A stretch of DNA of 64,000 bases from Lachnospiraceae bacterium (GTDB lineage Bacteria > Bacillota > Clostridia > Lachnospirales > Lachnospiraceae), in NCBI GenBank assembly GCA_029338735.1, contig JAQYAY010000023.1, forward strand, positions 56,886-120,885, in the 5' to 3' direction. The notes under the pieces are model-generated. The model was not told the origin of the DNA and did not search any database. It worked only from the letters and a program-made list of their open reading frames with translations. This document shows, one piece after another, positions 48,092-58,039 of the stretch; the first letter of the stretch is position 1, and each line of letters starts with the position of its first letter. A program made the position numbers and the translations under genes.

Positions 48092-49234
48092 ATGGCAAAT
48101 ATCATGGATTACCTGGACTGGAGAGCGGATATTCCATTCTCGGTCGACCCTTACAATGAAGTAGACAATCTCGTTTTTTCCACGATGGCGTACATTGATT
48201 TCGATGGAGTTGTGCCGGGACTGGATAGGGACAACCCTCTGTCTGTCCATGAAGTGAATGAGAGATACTGGAGACGTCATTCTGAATCAGAGATCAGGGC
48301 CAGGGATGCTTTTGTCTCAGATGCTCCTTTTATCCTTCAGAAAATGGCCGGCAGCAGGCGATATAAAAATATGAAGCTGCTGCACTATATCAATGCGGTT
48401 AATGAAGATGTGACACTTCAGGTATCAGCTATCACAATCCTTCCGGGAGATGGTGCAGTCTATGTGGCGTATCGTGGAACTGATGATACTCTGATAGGGT
48501 GGAAAGAGGATTTTCTCTTTGCATACAAGGATATGACCGTGGGGCAGAAAGCATCGGTCGATTATCTGGACCGGACTCTTCTGTGCCTGCCGGAGGATCT
48601 GACACTCTATGTGGGAGGACATTCAAAGGGTGGCAATTTTGCAGTATTTGCGGCAGCTTTCTGCAATCAGCATATCAGGGACAGGATAAAGACTGTTTAT
48701 TCGAATGACGGGCCGGGCTTCGTGCAGGATGTGATCCACACGAAGGAATATCAGGCGATCAGAAGCAAGATGATAAAGTACACGCCAGAGTTCTCGTTTA
48801 TCGGCGGCCTCATGGCAGATGATGCCGAGCCAGTTGTAGTGAAGAGCGACGGAAACGGTGCATATCAGCATGATCCGTTCAGCTGGCAGGTCATGCGCAA
48901 CCACATGGTGCTTGCAGATGACATGACAGGTTCGAGCAAGATCCTGAATGATGCGCTTGGACGCTGGGTGTCGAATGAGTCTCCGGAGAAGAGGAAACAG
49001 TTTATCAATATCCTCTTTGATCTGTTCAAGGAAGCAGGCGTCACCAAAGCAAGCGAGCTCGGTAAAAACAAGATAAAGACCTCTGTTGCAATGATCAATG
49101 CACTCCGTAAGCTTGCGCCGGAAGACCGGTCAGCCTTTCTTTCAATCCTTAAGGATCTGGCAAAGAGCGGCGGAGACGCACTGAAGGATGCAATTCTCGA
49201 TGTGGAAATCGAAGCGAAAAATAATACGTGGTAA
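48092..49234 (+). CDS. Mbeg1-like (DUF2974) alpha/beta-hydrolase-like protein
   Basis: MANIMDYLDWRADIPFSVDPYNEVDNLVFSTMAYIDF; VAYRGTDDTLIGWKEDF; GGHSKGGNFAVFAA. Confidence 0.88.
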   Translation: MANIMDYLDWRADIPFSVDPYNEVDNLVFSTMAYIDFDGVVPGLDRDNPLSVHEVNERYWRRHSESEIRARDAFVSDAPFILQKMAGSRRYKNMKLLHYINAVNEDVTLQVSAITILPGDGAVYVAYRGTDDTLIGWKEDFLFAYKDMTVGQKASVDYLDRTLLCLPEDLTLYVGGHSKGGNFAVFAAAFCNQHIRDRIKTVYSNDGPGFVQDVIHTKEYQAIRSKMIKYTPEFSFIGGLMADDAEPVVVKSDGNGAYQHDPFSWQVMRNHMVLADDMTGSSKILNDALGRWVSNESPEKRKQFINILFDLFKEAGVTKASELGKNKIKTSVAMINALRKLAPEDRSAFLSILKDLAKSGGDALKDAILDVEIEAKNNTW

Positions 49235-49260
49235 AGAAGAGCCCAGTCAGGGCTCTTTTT
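49235..49260 (+). terminator. Intrinsic terminator between convergent genes
   Basis: AAGAGCCC-AGTCA-GGGCTCTT + TTT. Confidence 0.88.
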
Positions 49261-51121
49261 ATTTGCTATTCAGAGAGAAGAACCATGGCAGGCGTTCTTT
49301 TCCATGTTCCTTCAGATTCGTATACTGCAGGCATTCATATTCCCATTCTTTGTGGAGCACATCTTTGTCACCCTTTTCCCATGAATGATAGTGCCCGTCA
49401 GTTCCCAGGTATCCGAGATGATTCAGAGCCGGGATGTCCTTCTGTAGGTTTTTCAGATAATAGTTGTAGTCAGCCATTTCCCATCCGGTATTTTCCAGCA
49501 TCATGGTGCCGAGATAGTTCGTGCTGGTGACTACATCCTGCTGTTCAGGAATGTCATAATTGGCCCAGATGAAGAAAGGAGTTGCATACCATTTTTCCTT
49601 CTGGTCCAGAGGCAGTTTGTCTACACCTTTGCCGCCTGAGACGACAGAGGTGAAATAGTTCGGAAGCGTCGGATAATGGTCTCCGAACATGACTATGATA
49701 GTCGGCTCATCATAATTTTTGAAATATTCTATCAGGTATCTGAGGGCTTTATCACTCAGCTTTTCAAGGGTCAGGAAATGATTGGCCTCTGTACTCATGA
49801 TTCCTTTTGTGGTGAGATCAGTTCCCAGATCATTGGCTGTATATCCGCCGTGATTCTGCATTGTCACATCAAACAGGAAAAATGGCTGGTCCTTATTTTT
49901 CTTATGAGCTATCACATCTACGATCTTCTCATAATTGGCCTGATCGCTGATATGACCATGGTACTTCAGTACATTTTTGTCGAAATCATCCTGTGTATAG
50001 AATCTGTCAAATCCCATCAGGCTGTATGCGGCTTTACGGTTCCAGTTGCTGCCCTTATACGGGTGCATGGCTGCTGTCTGGAATCCCTGAGCCTCGAGAG
50101 TGGATACAAGGGAGTATTCCTTCTGCGTGAAGTAGCTCACATACGGAACCATTCCCGGAAATCTTTTGACGGAATTGCCTGTCAGGAATTCATATTCGGT
50201 CTTGGCTGTTCCGCCGCCCGTGATGCAGACAAGGGTGTGGCCTTTGATCGTATTTTCCTTCATTGAATCATAGAATGGCATGATCTCATCCGGGGTGTTG
50301 AGCTTTCCGGCATAGTTGTAGTCAGCCCATGATTCGTTCATGATTGCGATGATATTTACTGGCTTTACGGTAGTTGTGGCATTGGATTTTTTCTCCAGTT
50401 GGGCTTTTCTTGCGATCTCTTCTGTCTCTATGGCGGAATAGCCGTCAGGCGGAGTCAGGCGCATGTATTTTGCCACGCAGAAGAATCCGACAGTTGTGCC
50501 ATATTCGTGATATGTCCTGATCGGAGCGAACAGGTCGGTCATGATTCCCAGAGCGCCATTCCAGTTGACATTCAGGTAGAATGGATATGCTGCGATCATG
50601 AATGCGGTGACGCCAATGCGCATCAGGATTTTCTTTACCTTATTCTTTTTTACGAGGACATAGTCAATTGGGATGAGCGTATATATGATAGTCAGCCCGA
50701 TTCCGGCTATGATATCAATGATCAGGGCACGGGTTGGTCTGAATGTATATGTGCCGGCGACCGTGGCGGCTGTTCTGATGCTGAAAAGGTCGATCAGCTG
50801 AAATGGTTCGCCACGTTCTGCGTATACGATGAAGAAGACTATCGTCATAGCAGACCAGATGATATGGATCAGAAGGACTGAACGCTTCAGACTGTTGAAC
50901 CAGAAGAATGCGATCAGATTCATGATGAAGATGCCGCCGATGTTCAGGAGCATATAGTACCATTTCATCTGCAACAGATCCGGATTGTTGACATATTCTA
51001 TTATAAAGAAGCACCAGGTATCTGCAATCAGCATCAGAAACAGATGGTACCAGCGTAGCTGTCTTCGTTTTTCCGTAGGCTTTTTGATATCAGGCCCGGC
51101 CTGCAACTCTGTATCACTCAT
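49259..51121 (-). CDS. LTA synthase-family sulfatase (LtaS-like)
   Basis: Five TM, then NIIAIMNESWADYNY, EYEFLTGNS, MFGDHYPTLP sulfatase motifs. Confidence 0.93.
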   Translation of the reverse strand: MSDTELQAGPDIKKPTEKRRQLRWYHLFLMLIADTWCFFIIEYVNNPDLLQMKWYYMLLNIGGIFIMNLIAFFWFNSLKRSVLLIHIIWSAMTIVFFIVYAERGEPFQLIDLFSIRTAATVAGTYTFRPTRALIIDIIAGIGLTIIYTLIPIDYVLVKKNKVKKILMRIGVTAFMIAAYPFYLNVNWNGALGIMTDLFAPIRTYHEYGTTVGFFCVAKYMRLTPPDGYSAIETEEIARKAQLEKKSNATTTVKPVNIIAIMNESWADYNYAGKLNTPDEIMPFYDSMKENTIKGHTLVCITGGGTAKTEYEFLTGNSVKRFPGMVPYVSYFTQKEYSLVSTLEAQGFQTAAMHPYKGSNWNRKAAYSLMGFDRFYTQDDFDKNVLKYHGHISDQANYEKIVDVIAHKKNKDQPFFLFDVTMQNHGGYTANDLGTDLTTKGIMSTEANHFLTLEKLSDKALRYLIEYFKNYDEPTIIVMFGDHYPTLPNYFTSVVSGGKGVDKLPLDQKEKWYATPFFIWANYDIPEQQDVVTSTNYLGTMMLENTGWEMADYNYYLKNLQKDIPALNHLGYLGTDGHYHSWEKGDKDVLHKEWEYECLQYTNLKEHGKERLPWFFSLNSK

Positions 51122-51126
51122 GATTT

Positions 51127-51618
51127 TTATTTTAACGCATTATGGTAAAATCGCAACAGGTCATCAAGCCGCCATCTCGCATTCGCTGAAGATGTGGAGG
51201 GCAGGCAGACCGGTTTGATTCCATATATCGGATACTGGTACTTCATGTACAGATTATATGCGGTCTTGCCGTTTACAAAGATTCTGCTATCGATATTGGC
51301 TGTTGATAAAATCGGCTCCAGATCAGTGACTTTCACATCAGTTATCGAACTGTCAGAAGAACCTTTTATACGGCATGACTCAATCACATCATACAGAGCT
51401 ATATGACAGTCCTGTAATAGCTGTTTCTTTTCATCAATGCTATGAGGATCTGCTTTTTCAAAAACAGCCGCTATTACTTTCCAGAACCGGTTCGACGGAT
51501 GACCATAGTAGAATCCCTGCTCACGCGATTTGACCGATGGAAATGATCCGAGAATCAGAATATGGGACGAGTCGTCATAGAACGGCCCGAAAGTATGATC
51601 AGCTTTTTCTAATTCCAT
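51127..51618 (-). CDS. DNA-deoxyinosine glycosylase / uracil-DNA glycosylase superfamily
   Basis: ILILGSFPSVKSREQGFYYGHPSNRFWKVI; CLPSTSSANARW. Confidence 0.9.
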   Translation of the reverse strand: MELEKADHTFGPFYDDSSHILILGSFPSVKSREQGFYYGHPSNRFWKVIAAVFEKADPHSIDEKKQLLQDCHIALYDVIESCRIKGSSDSSITDVKVTDLEPILSTANIDSRIFVNGKTAYNLYMKYQYPIYGIKPVCLPSTSSANARWRLDDLLRFYHNALK

Positions 51619-51619
51619 C

Positions 51620-52057
51620 TCACATCACCATCACAAGTGTTCCTGCTGTCAGCAGGATCATTCCGATCACTGACTTGAATGTAAAAGATTCATGCAGGAA
51701 AATGAATGCAAGAATCAGCGTGATGACAGTACTCATTTTGTCGACAGGTACAACCTTGGATGCTTCGCCGAGCTGGAGTGCACGATAATAGCACAGCCAT
51801 GACGCGCCGGTTGCAAGACCAGACAGAATCAGAAATACCCAGCTCTTCGTGCTGATGCCGGATATACCGCCCTGCACATGGGTGAGAAAAACCATTCCCC
51901 ATGCCATTACAAGAACCACGCATGTCCTGATGGCAGTCGCGAGATTGGAGTCAACACCCTCAATACCGACCTTAGCCAGAATAGAAGTGAGCGCGGCAAA
52001 AACCGCAGAACCGATTGCAAAGACAAGCCAGACCATATTGTTCTCCCTGGATTTCAT
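51620..52057 (-). CDS. EamA-family transporter (half-size DMT)
   Basis: MVWLVFAIGSAVFAALTSILAKVGIEGVDSNLATAIRTCVVLVMAWGMVF; ASWLCYYRALQLGEASKVVPVDKMS. Confidence 0.93.
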   Translation of the reverse strand: MKSRENNMVWLVFAIGSAVFAALTSILAKVGIEGVDSNLATAIRTCVVLVMAWGMVFLTHVQGGISGISTKSWVFLILSGLATGASWLCYYRALQLGEASKVVPVDKMSTVITLILAFIFLHESFTFKSVIGMILLTAGTLVMVM

Positions 52058-52235
52058 AAAATCACGCTTTCATAGCTTTTTTTTCAATTGTATATCACGA
52101 TTATCTGATGTCAATATCCAGGACAACATATCGGCATAAATGTCTGAAAAAAATGGGTATATTTCCATCTTGCAACTTTCCAAAGATTATGTAACAATAA
52201 ACCATAGTTATCATATATTTTCAGGAGAACAGTTT

Positions 52236-53618
52236 ATGTCCGAAGAACAGCAGACACATAGAAAAAAGCGAGCGAGCGAATACCTCTCGGATGAGGAAAA
52301 TGCCAGATACAGGGTCATAGCCAAAAGAGCATTTCTGGTAGGACTTGCGCTCATAATCATTTATTTTGTGATCAAGAGATGGAGCGGCCTGTCGGCAGAA
52401 TGGGATACGGTGAAGAAGGTATTCCAGCCGATTCTGTTCGGCTTTGTCATGGCGTATCTCACGAACCCGATCATGAAATTTTTCTCACGGATATTCAATG
52501 GCATTGCAGATGCAGTTGCAAAGAAGAGAAAGAAGCCGCGCAAAAAGCCGGAAAACGGCAGACCAGTAAAATGGATCAGGGTCCTGTCATCGATCCTTGC
52601 AATACTCGTACTGGTCGCAGCGGTAGTAGCCTTCCTTGTGCTCGTCGTACCGCAGTTCGTCTCTACTATGAACGAGCTCATCAATAATATCCATGAAAAA
52701 GTCCGCGGCGTCATCGACTGGGCGGACAGGATCACGAAGTACCGTTTCAAGGACGCCATGGATTCAGCCAGGGACAATCAGAATATCGACAATACGCTGG
52801 ACGAGCTCGTCGATTTCATCCGCAAGTACCTGAATCTCGAGAGCCAGAACCAGATCGTCTCGACGCTCACCAAATGGGGCATGAGCGTCGGAAAGACCGT
52901 CATCAATCTGATCATCGGCGTCTTCGTCTGTGTCTATGTACTGATTGACAAGGAATCGTTCAAGTCATGGACCAAGAAGCTGATCTATGCGATCTTCCCT
53001 GTGAAGCCGGCCAATCATATTGTGGAAACTGTCAGAAAAGCAGATGAGATATTTTATGGTTTCATAATTGGAAAAATCATCGATTCGATCATCATCGGTA
53101 TCATATGCTATGTGTTCATGCTCATACTCGGATTCCCGTATGCGATTGTGTGCTCGGTCATCATCGGAGTCACCAACGTCATCCCTATATTCGGACCATA
53201 TATTGGAGCAGTGCCTACTGTCTGCCTGATCTTTGTCAACAACCCGATGCAGGGAATCTATTTCCTGATCTTTGTCATCGTGCTGCAACAGTTCGACGGC
53301 AATTTCCTCGGACCGAAGATCCTCGGGGATTCGACAGGAGTATCACCGTTCTGGGTGGTATTTGCCATTGTAGTCGGAGGCGGTCTGTTCGGTATACCGG
53401 GCATGATCATCGGCGTTCCTACGGTGTCGCTCATACTCTGGGTGATCAGGCGAATTGCAGATCACTATCTGAGCCACAGGAAAATGCCGGTAGCACCGGG
53501 GGATTATGGAAAGCTGAATTACATAGATCCGAAGACGAAGGAGCCTGTTATGAAAACACATGAAATAAGGCACAACAGACAGGTTATCAAGGGTTTTCAT
53601 TTCAAAAAGAAAAAGTAA
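52236..53618 (+). CDS. AI-2E-family transporter (YtvI/TqsA-like)
   Basis: Multi-TM; IFGPYIGAVPTVCLIFVNNP, QQFDGNFLGPKILGDSTGVSPFWVVFAIVVGGGLFGIPGMIIGVP; SD CAGGAGAAC before ATG at 52236. Confidence 0.93.
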   Translation: MSEEQQTHRKKRASEYLSDEENARYRVIAKRAFLVGLALIIIYFVIKRWSGLSAEWDTVKKVFQPILFGFVMAYLTNPIMKFFSRIFNGIADAVAKKRKKPRKKPENGRPVKWIRVLSSILAILVLVAAVVAFLVLVVPQFVSTMNELINNIHEKVRGVIDWADRITKYRFKDAMDSARDNQNIDNTLDELVDFIRKYLNLESQNQIVSTLTKWGMSVGKTVINLIIGVFVCVYVLIDKESFKSWTKKLIYAIFPVKPANHIVETVRKADEIFYGFIIGKIIDSIIIGIICYVFMLILGFPYAIVCSVIIGVTNVIPIFGPYIGAVPTVCLIFVNNPMQGIYFLIFVIVLQQFDGNFLGPKILGDSTGVSPFWVVFAIVVGGGLFGIPGMIIGVPTVSLILWVIRRIADHYLSHRKMPVAPGDYGKLNYIDPKTKEPVMKTHEIRHNRQVIKGFHFKKKK

Positions 53619-53631
53619 AGTTTTTGACAGT

Positions 53632-53670
53632 ATCCGTTCACTATGCTAAACTATAGTGAGCGGATTTTTT
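53632..53670 (+). terminator. Intrinsic terminator
   Basis: TCCGTTCACTATgctaaacTATAGTGAGCGGA + T6-7. Confidence 0.88.
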
Positions 53671-53712
53671 TGACTATAAGAAGAGCGACAGAGCTTTTTT
53701 TGAGGTAATAAA

Positions 53713-56106
53713 TTGGAGAAGACAGAGTATAAGATCAGGATGGACCAGATGGAGAATCTGGTACGTCAGGGAGATCTGAAGGGAGCAGTAGATGCCATTT
53801 CAGACCTCAATTATCGTAAGATAAGAAATATAAATGTTCTCCTGCGTGCGAGTGATGTATGTGATATGGCCGGTGAGCCGGAAAAGGCCAGAGAGATCCT
53901 TGAGATCGCTCATGAGAAGTCGCCAATGGCAAGGATGACCATATACAAGCTTGCACTACTGTCTGTAAAGCTCGGGGAGTTTGAAGAGGCGGAGACATAT
54001 TATCATGAATTCGTAGATTTAGCACCGCATGACGGGCTTCGTTTTATCATCCAGTATACAATCAGGAAGGCACAGGGAGCAGATACAGCAGAGCTCATCG
54101 GTATCCTTGAGGAGCTGTGCAGAGAGGATTTCATAGACAAGTGGGCATTTGAGCTAGCCTGCCTGTACAGGACTCATGGCGATGAGAAGAAGTGCGTGGA
54201 TGTATGTGATCAGATAGCACTGTGGTTCGGTGACGGACCGTATGTGGAGAAGGCACTTGAGATGAAGATGCTCTACAAGCCTCTCACCAAAGAGCAGGAA
54301 GAGCAGTACAGGAAGCTCACCAGTGCCGAATCATCTGATCAGAATAAAAAGGACAAGTCTGATACAATCACAATTCCGAAGATAGAGGAGACACCTGACA
54401 AGTTTGATACAGTCAATCTCCAGGCGGAGATCAGGAAGAATATTGAAGAGATAATGCTCGCTACTGAAAAGGGCGAGGTCTCTGCCAATATGGACAATAT
54501 CAAAGATCTCGTAGGTGATATCCCGTATGTCACGGCAGAGAGCGCTCTTGACAAGCACAAGAAGCAGCCAGAGCCTGAGCAGGAAGAGTCGAAGACTCCG
54601 ATAGAAGATGCATATCAGCAGTATCTCGCTGAGGAATATGACGGGCAGATGGCCCTGAATCTGACAGCACATGCAGATGATGACCAGATTGAGGGACAGC
54701 TCACGATTGATGACGTTCTGGAGGACTGGGGCAGGAAGCAGAGAGCCATGGAAGCGGCTCTGAACGAGGCCAGGAGGAAAGAACTCGACAAGGCCAAGGA
54801 GCTGGCACTTCGTGAAGCCAATCAGATCATGGACAGGCTTGTCGATATCTCTCCACAGCTTGAGGCAGGCGTTGCCCCAGAAGAGATCCTGAAGAAGGAA
54901 TATCTCAAGGAAGACAAAAAAGAACCTGAAGAGATCATGGCCGGAGTCAATGATATGCTCCAGCATGATATAGATACGATGTCGTATGAACCGGCAGAGA
55001 AGCCTGTGGAGCCTGAGCAGAAGGCTGAGGAAGAACAAGAAGAAAAGCAGCCAGAAAAGCCAGAGGAGCCAGCAGAAGAAAAGAAAGAGGAACCGGAAAA
55101 GAAGGAAGAACCGGAAAAGCTACAGGAGCCTGAAGAGAAGCAGGAACCAGAAGAACAGCCTGCTGATAAGGCAGAAGAAAAAGACAAGCCAGAGAAGGAA
55201 GATAAGCCTGAGGAAAAGGATGACAGCACTAAGAATCTGTCAGATCTGAAAGAAGATACTCAGGAAGTAAGGCATGGAATAGATATCTCCGGACTTGCAG
55301 ATGCTATCGAGAGCGCAGCACTTGATGATGAGAAGGTCGAGACAGACTTTACAGATGATGAGAAGGATGTCCTGACATATTTCACAGAAGTGCATGGCAT
55401 GAAGGAACAGCTGCTTCAGGCACTCAGAACCCTGAAGGTCAAGGAAGAGTCACATGGCAACATGAGAGCCGGCAACCTGACAATAGCCGGCGGCGATGGC
55501 TGTGGCAAGACAACGCTGGCCAGCCGTCTCGTACAGCTCACGCAGAAGGCAACAGGCGGACTGAAGGGTGAGGCAGGACGAATCACAGGAGCAAGTCTCA
55601 ATTCCAAGGACATGAACGCAATCATCTCGAAGGTCAGGGGCGGCAGCCTGATGATAGAGAGAGCCGGAGGGATGAATCACGATACGGCGGTGTCTCTTGC
55701 GCTGCTCATTGAGAATGACAAGAGCGGTACTCTTTTCATACTTGAAGACAGCAAGAAGAGCCTTGATATGCTCTCAGCAGGCACGCCGAAGCTGTGGAAA
55801 TATTTCACAAAGCATATAGAGATTCCTGAGATGACACTCGATGAGCTGGTGAATTTTGCAAAAGTATATGTGCTCGAATGTGGCTACTCAATGGAAGATA
55901 TGGGGATCCTTGCACTGTATGACAGGATCAGTATCATGCGCAGCGGGGATGAAAATGTAGGACTCAACGCCGTCAAGGAGGTTATAGACGACGCTATAGC
56001 AAGATATAAGAAACGCAGCAAGGGATTTTTTGGACGTCTGTCAGCGAGGTATACAGATGAGGATGGCAGACCGATGCTGCAGGAAAAGGATATCATAGAC
56101 TACTGA
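53713..56106 (+). CDS. TPR-like protein with acidic low-complexity linker and C-terminal P-loop (AAA/SpoVK-like) domain
   Basis: N-terminal helical TPR-like region; (E/K/P)-rich linker; GNLTIAGGDGCGKTTLASRLV P-loop; TTG start. Confidence 0.75.
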   Translation: MEKTEYKIRMDQMENLVRQGDLKGAVDAISDLNYRKIRNINVLLRASDVCDMAGEPEKAREILEIAHEKSPMARMTIYKLALLSVKLGEFEEAETYYHEFVDLAPHDGLRFIIQYTIRKAQGADTAELIGILEELCREDFIDKWAFELACLYRTHGDEKKCVDVCDQIALWFGDGPYVEKALEMKMLYKPLTKEQEEQYRKLTSAESSDQNKKDKSDTITIPKIEETPDKFDTVNLQAEIRKNIEEIMLATEKGEVSANMDNIKDLVGDIPYVTAESALDKHKKQPEPEQEESKTPIEDAYQQYLAEEYDGQMALNLTAHADDDQIEGQLTIDDVLEDWGRKQRAMEAALNEARRKELDKAKELALREANQIMDRLVDISPQLEAGVAPEEILKKEYLKEDKKEPEEIMAGVNDMLQHDIDTMSYEPAEKPVEPEQKAEEEQEEKQPEKPEEPAEEKKEEPEKKEEPEKLQEPEEKQEPEEQPADKAEEKDKPEKEDKPEEKDDSTKNLSDLKEDTQEVRHGIDISGLADAIESAALDDEKVETDFTDDEKDVLTYFTEVHGMKEQLLQALRTLKVKEESHGNMRAGNLTIAGGDGCGKTTLASRLVQLTQKATGGLKGEAGRITGASLNSKDMNAIISKVRGGSLMIERAGGMNHDTAVSLALLIENDKSGTLFILEDSKKSLDMLSAGTPKLWKYFTKHIEIPEMTLDELVNFAKVYVLECGYSMEDMGILALYDRISIMRSGDENVGLNAVKEVIDDAIARYKKRSKGFFGRLSARYTDEDGRPMLQEKDIIDY

Positions 56107-56123
56107 CATAAGGAGGAAGGGAA

Positions 56124-58037
56124 ATGAGCCATTTTACAGAGTTGGATTCGTATCTATTCGGACAGGGAACACATTACGATATATTCAGGAAGCTCGGCTC
56201 ACATCCTGGGAAGCAGGATGGCAGGGAAGGCTATTTCTTTGATGTATGGGCACCACATGCCAGAGAGATCCATGTGATCGGTGAGTTCAATGGGTGGGAT
56301 GAATGGGCCGCACCTATGAAAAAGGTGTCATCAGACGAAATAGGTGTCTGGGAATGCTTCGTTCCGGGTGCCAGAAAAGGACAGCTGTACAAGTATCTGA
56401 TCCTTGGCAGTGACGGTGAGAAGCATTACAAGGCAGATCCGTACGCAGTCTATGCCGAAGTCCGTCCTGGGACAGCATCGAGACTCTGGGATGTACAGGG
56501 ATTCACCTGGTCAGACAGCAGCTGGATGCACAGGAGAAAAGACGATACACCGTATTACGAGAAGCCACTCTCCATATATGAGGTTCATCCGGGCTCATGG
56601 ATGAGGCACCCGGGCACAGATGATGACGGATTCTATACATACAGGGAGCTGGCAGACAGGCTCGTGGAATATGTCGCAGATATGGGATATACCCACGTGG
56701 AGCTGATGGGAATCTCAGAGTATCCGTATGATGGCTCATGGGGATACCAGGTGACTGGATACTACGCACCGACCAGCAGGTACGGGACGCCGCAGGACTT
56801 CATGTATCTCGTGAATGCTTTTCACAGGAATAATATAGGCGTGATCCTCGACTGGGTTCCTGCACATTTCCCTAAGGATGAGCATGGACTCGCAGATTTC
56901 GATGGAGAGCCTCTTTATGAGTATGCAGATCCGAGAAAGGGAGAGCACCCGGACTGGGGGACGAAGATTTTTGACTATGGCAGAACAGAGGTCAAGAATT
57001 TCCTCATAGGATCGGCAATCAACTGGGCAGAGACATACCATGTGGACGGACTCAGGGTAGATGCAGTGGCATCAATGCTCTATCTCGATTATGGCAAGGA
57101 AGCAGGCCAGTGGGTTCCGAACAAATATGGCGGCAATGAGAATCTTGAGGCGATAGCATTTTTCAAGCATATCAATTCGCTCATGACCGGCAGATACAAG
57201 GGCTTTGTGATGATCGCCGAAGAGTCGACAGCCTGGCCGAAGGTGACCACAGATGTGGATCATGACGGACTCGGATTTTCATACAAGTGGAATATGGGCT
57301 GGATGCATGATTTCCTCGATTATATGCAGCTCGATCCCTTCTTCCGCAAGGACAATCACAACAAGATGACATTTGCGATGAGCTACAATGAGTATGAGAA
57401 GTACATACTCGTCATCTCTCATGATGAGGTAGTTCATCTGAAGCATTCAATGATAGAAAAGATGCCTGGCGATGAAGAAGAGAAGTTCAAGAATCTCAAA
57501 GCCGGGTATGCGTTCATGATGTGCCATCCGGGCAAGAAGCTTCTGTTCATGGGACAGGAATTCGCCCAGACACATGAGTGGGATGAGAAGACAGAGCTGT
57601 CATGGTTCGAGCTCGAGAACCCGCTCCACAAGGGCATCCAGAACTGGGTGAAGGAACTGCTTCATACATACAGGAAGTATCCGTCACTCTGGGAGCAGGA
57701 TATCAACTGGAATGGTTTCGAGTGGATCAATGCAAATGATAATTACAGGAGCATTTTCAGCTTTGTCCGTAAGAGCAAGGATGGAAAGAATAATATACTT
57801 TTCGTAGTTAATATGACACCGGTTGACTACTCTGATTACAGAGTAGGTGTAGTATCGAAGAATAAGCACACGCTTATCCTTGATAGCGAACAGCCGGAGT
57901 TCTACGGAAAGGACAAGGCAAAGACAAGAAAAAAGAAGACCTTCATGCCGGAGGCAAGGCCATGCGATAACAGGGATTATTCAATCAGTTATCCGCTGCC
58001 GGGCTTCGGAGCAGCACTCTTCACATTTGACTATTAA
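56124..58037 (+). CDS. glgB: 1,4-alpha-glucan branching enzyme
   Basis: VWAPHAREIHVIGEFNGWD, YEVHPGSWMRHPG, ELMGISEYPYDGSWGYQVTGYYAPTSRYGTPQDF, DGLRVDAVASMLYLDYG, IAEESTAWPKVT. Confidence 0.97.
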   Translation: MSHFTELDSYLFGQGTHYDIFRKLGSHPGKQDGREGYFFDVWAPHAREIHVIGEFNGWDEWAAPMKKVSSDEIGVWECFVPGARKGQLYKYLILGSDGEKHYKADPYAVYAEVRPGTASRLWDVQGFTWSDSSWMHRRKDDTPYYEKPLSIYEVHPGSWMRHPGTDDDGFYTYRELADRLVEYVADMGYTHVELMGISEYPYDGSWGYQVTGYYAPTSRYGTPQDFMYLVNAFHRNNIGVILDWVPAHFPKDEHGLADFDGEPLYEYADPRKGEHPDWGTKIFDYGRTEVKNFLIGSAINWAETYHVDGLRVDAVASMLYLDYGKEAGQWVPNKYGGNENLEAIAFFKHINSLMTGRYKGFVMIAEESTAWPKVTTDVDHDGLGFSYKWNMGWMHDFLDYMQLDPFFRKDNHNKMTFAMSYNEYEKYILVISHDEVVHLKHSMIEKMPGDEEEKFKNLKAGYAFMMCHPGKKLLFMGQEFAQTHEWDEKTELSWFELENPLHKGIQNWVKELLHTYRKYPSLWEQDINWNGFEWINANDNYRSIFSFVRKSKDGKNNILFVVNMTPVDYSDYRVGVVSKNKHTLILDSEQPEFYGKDKAKTRKKKTFMPEARPCDNRDYSISYPLPGFGAALFTFDY

Positions 58038-58039
58038 GG

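Noticed and set aside
52140-52235. N-terminal extension of the AI-2E transporter ORF
   Set aside because: Good SD (CAGGAGAAC) and charged cytoplasmic N-terminus begin at ATG 52236.
54331-55038. 235-aa minus-strand ORF
   Set aside because: Antisense to the acidic-linker protein; Leu-rich sequence arises from reversed Glu/Lys codons.
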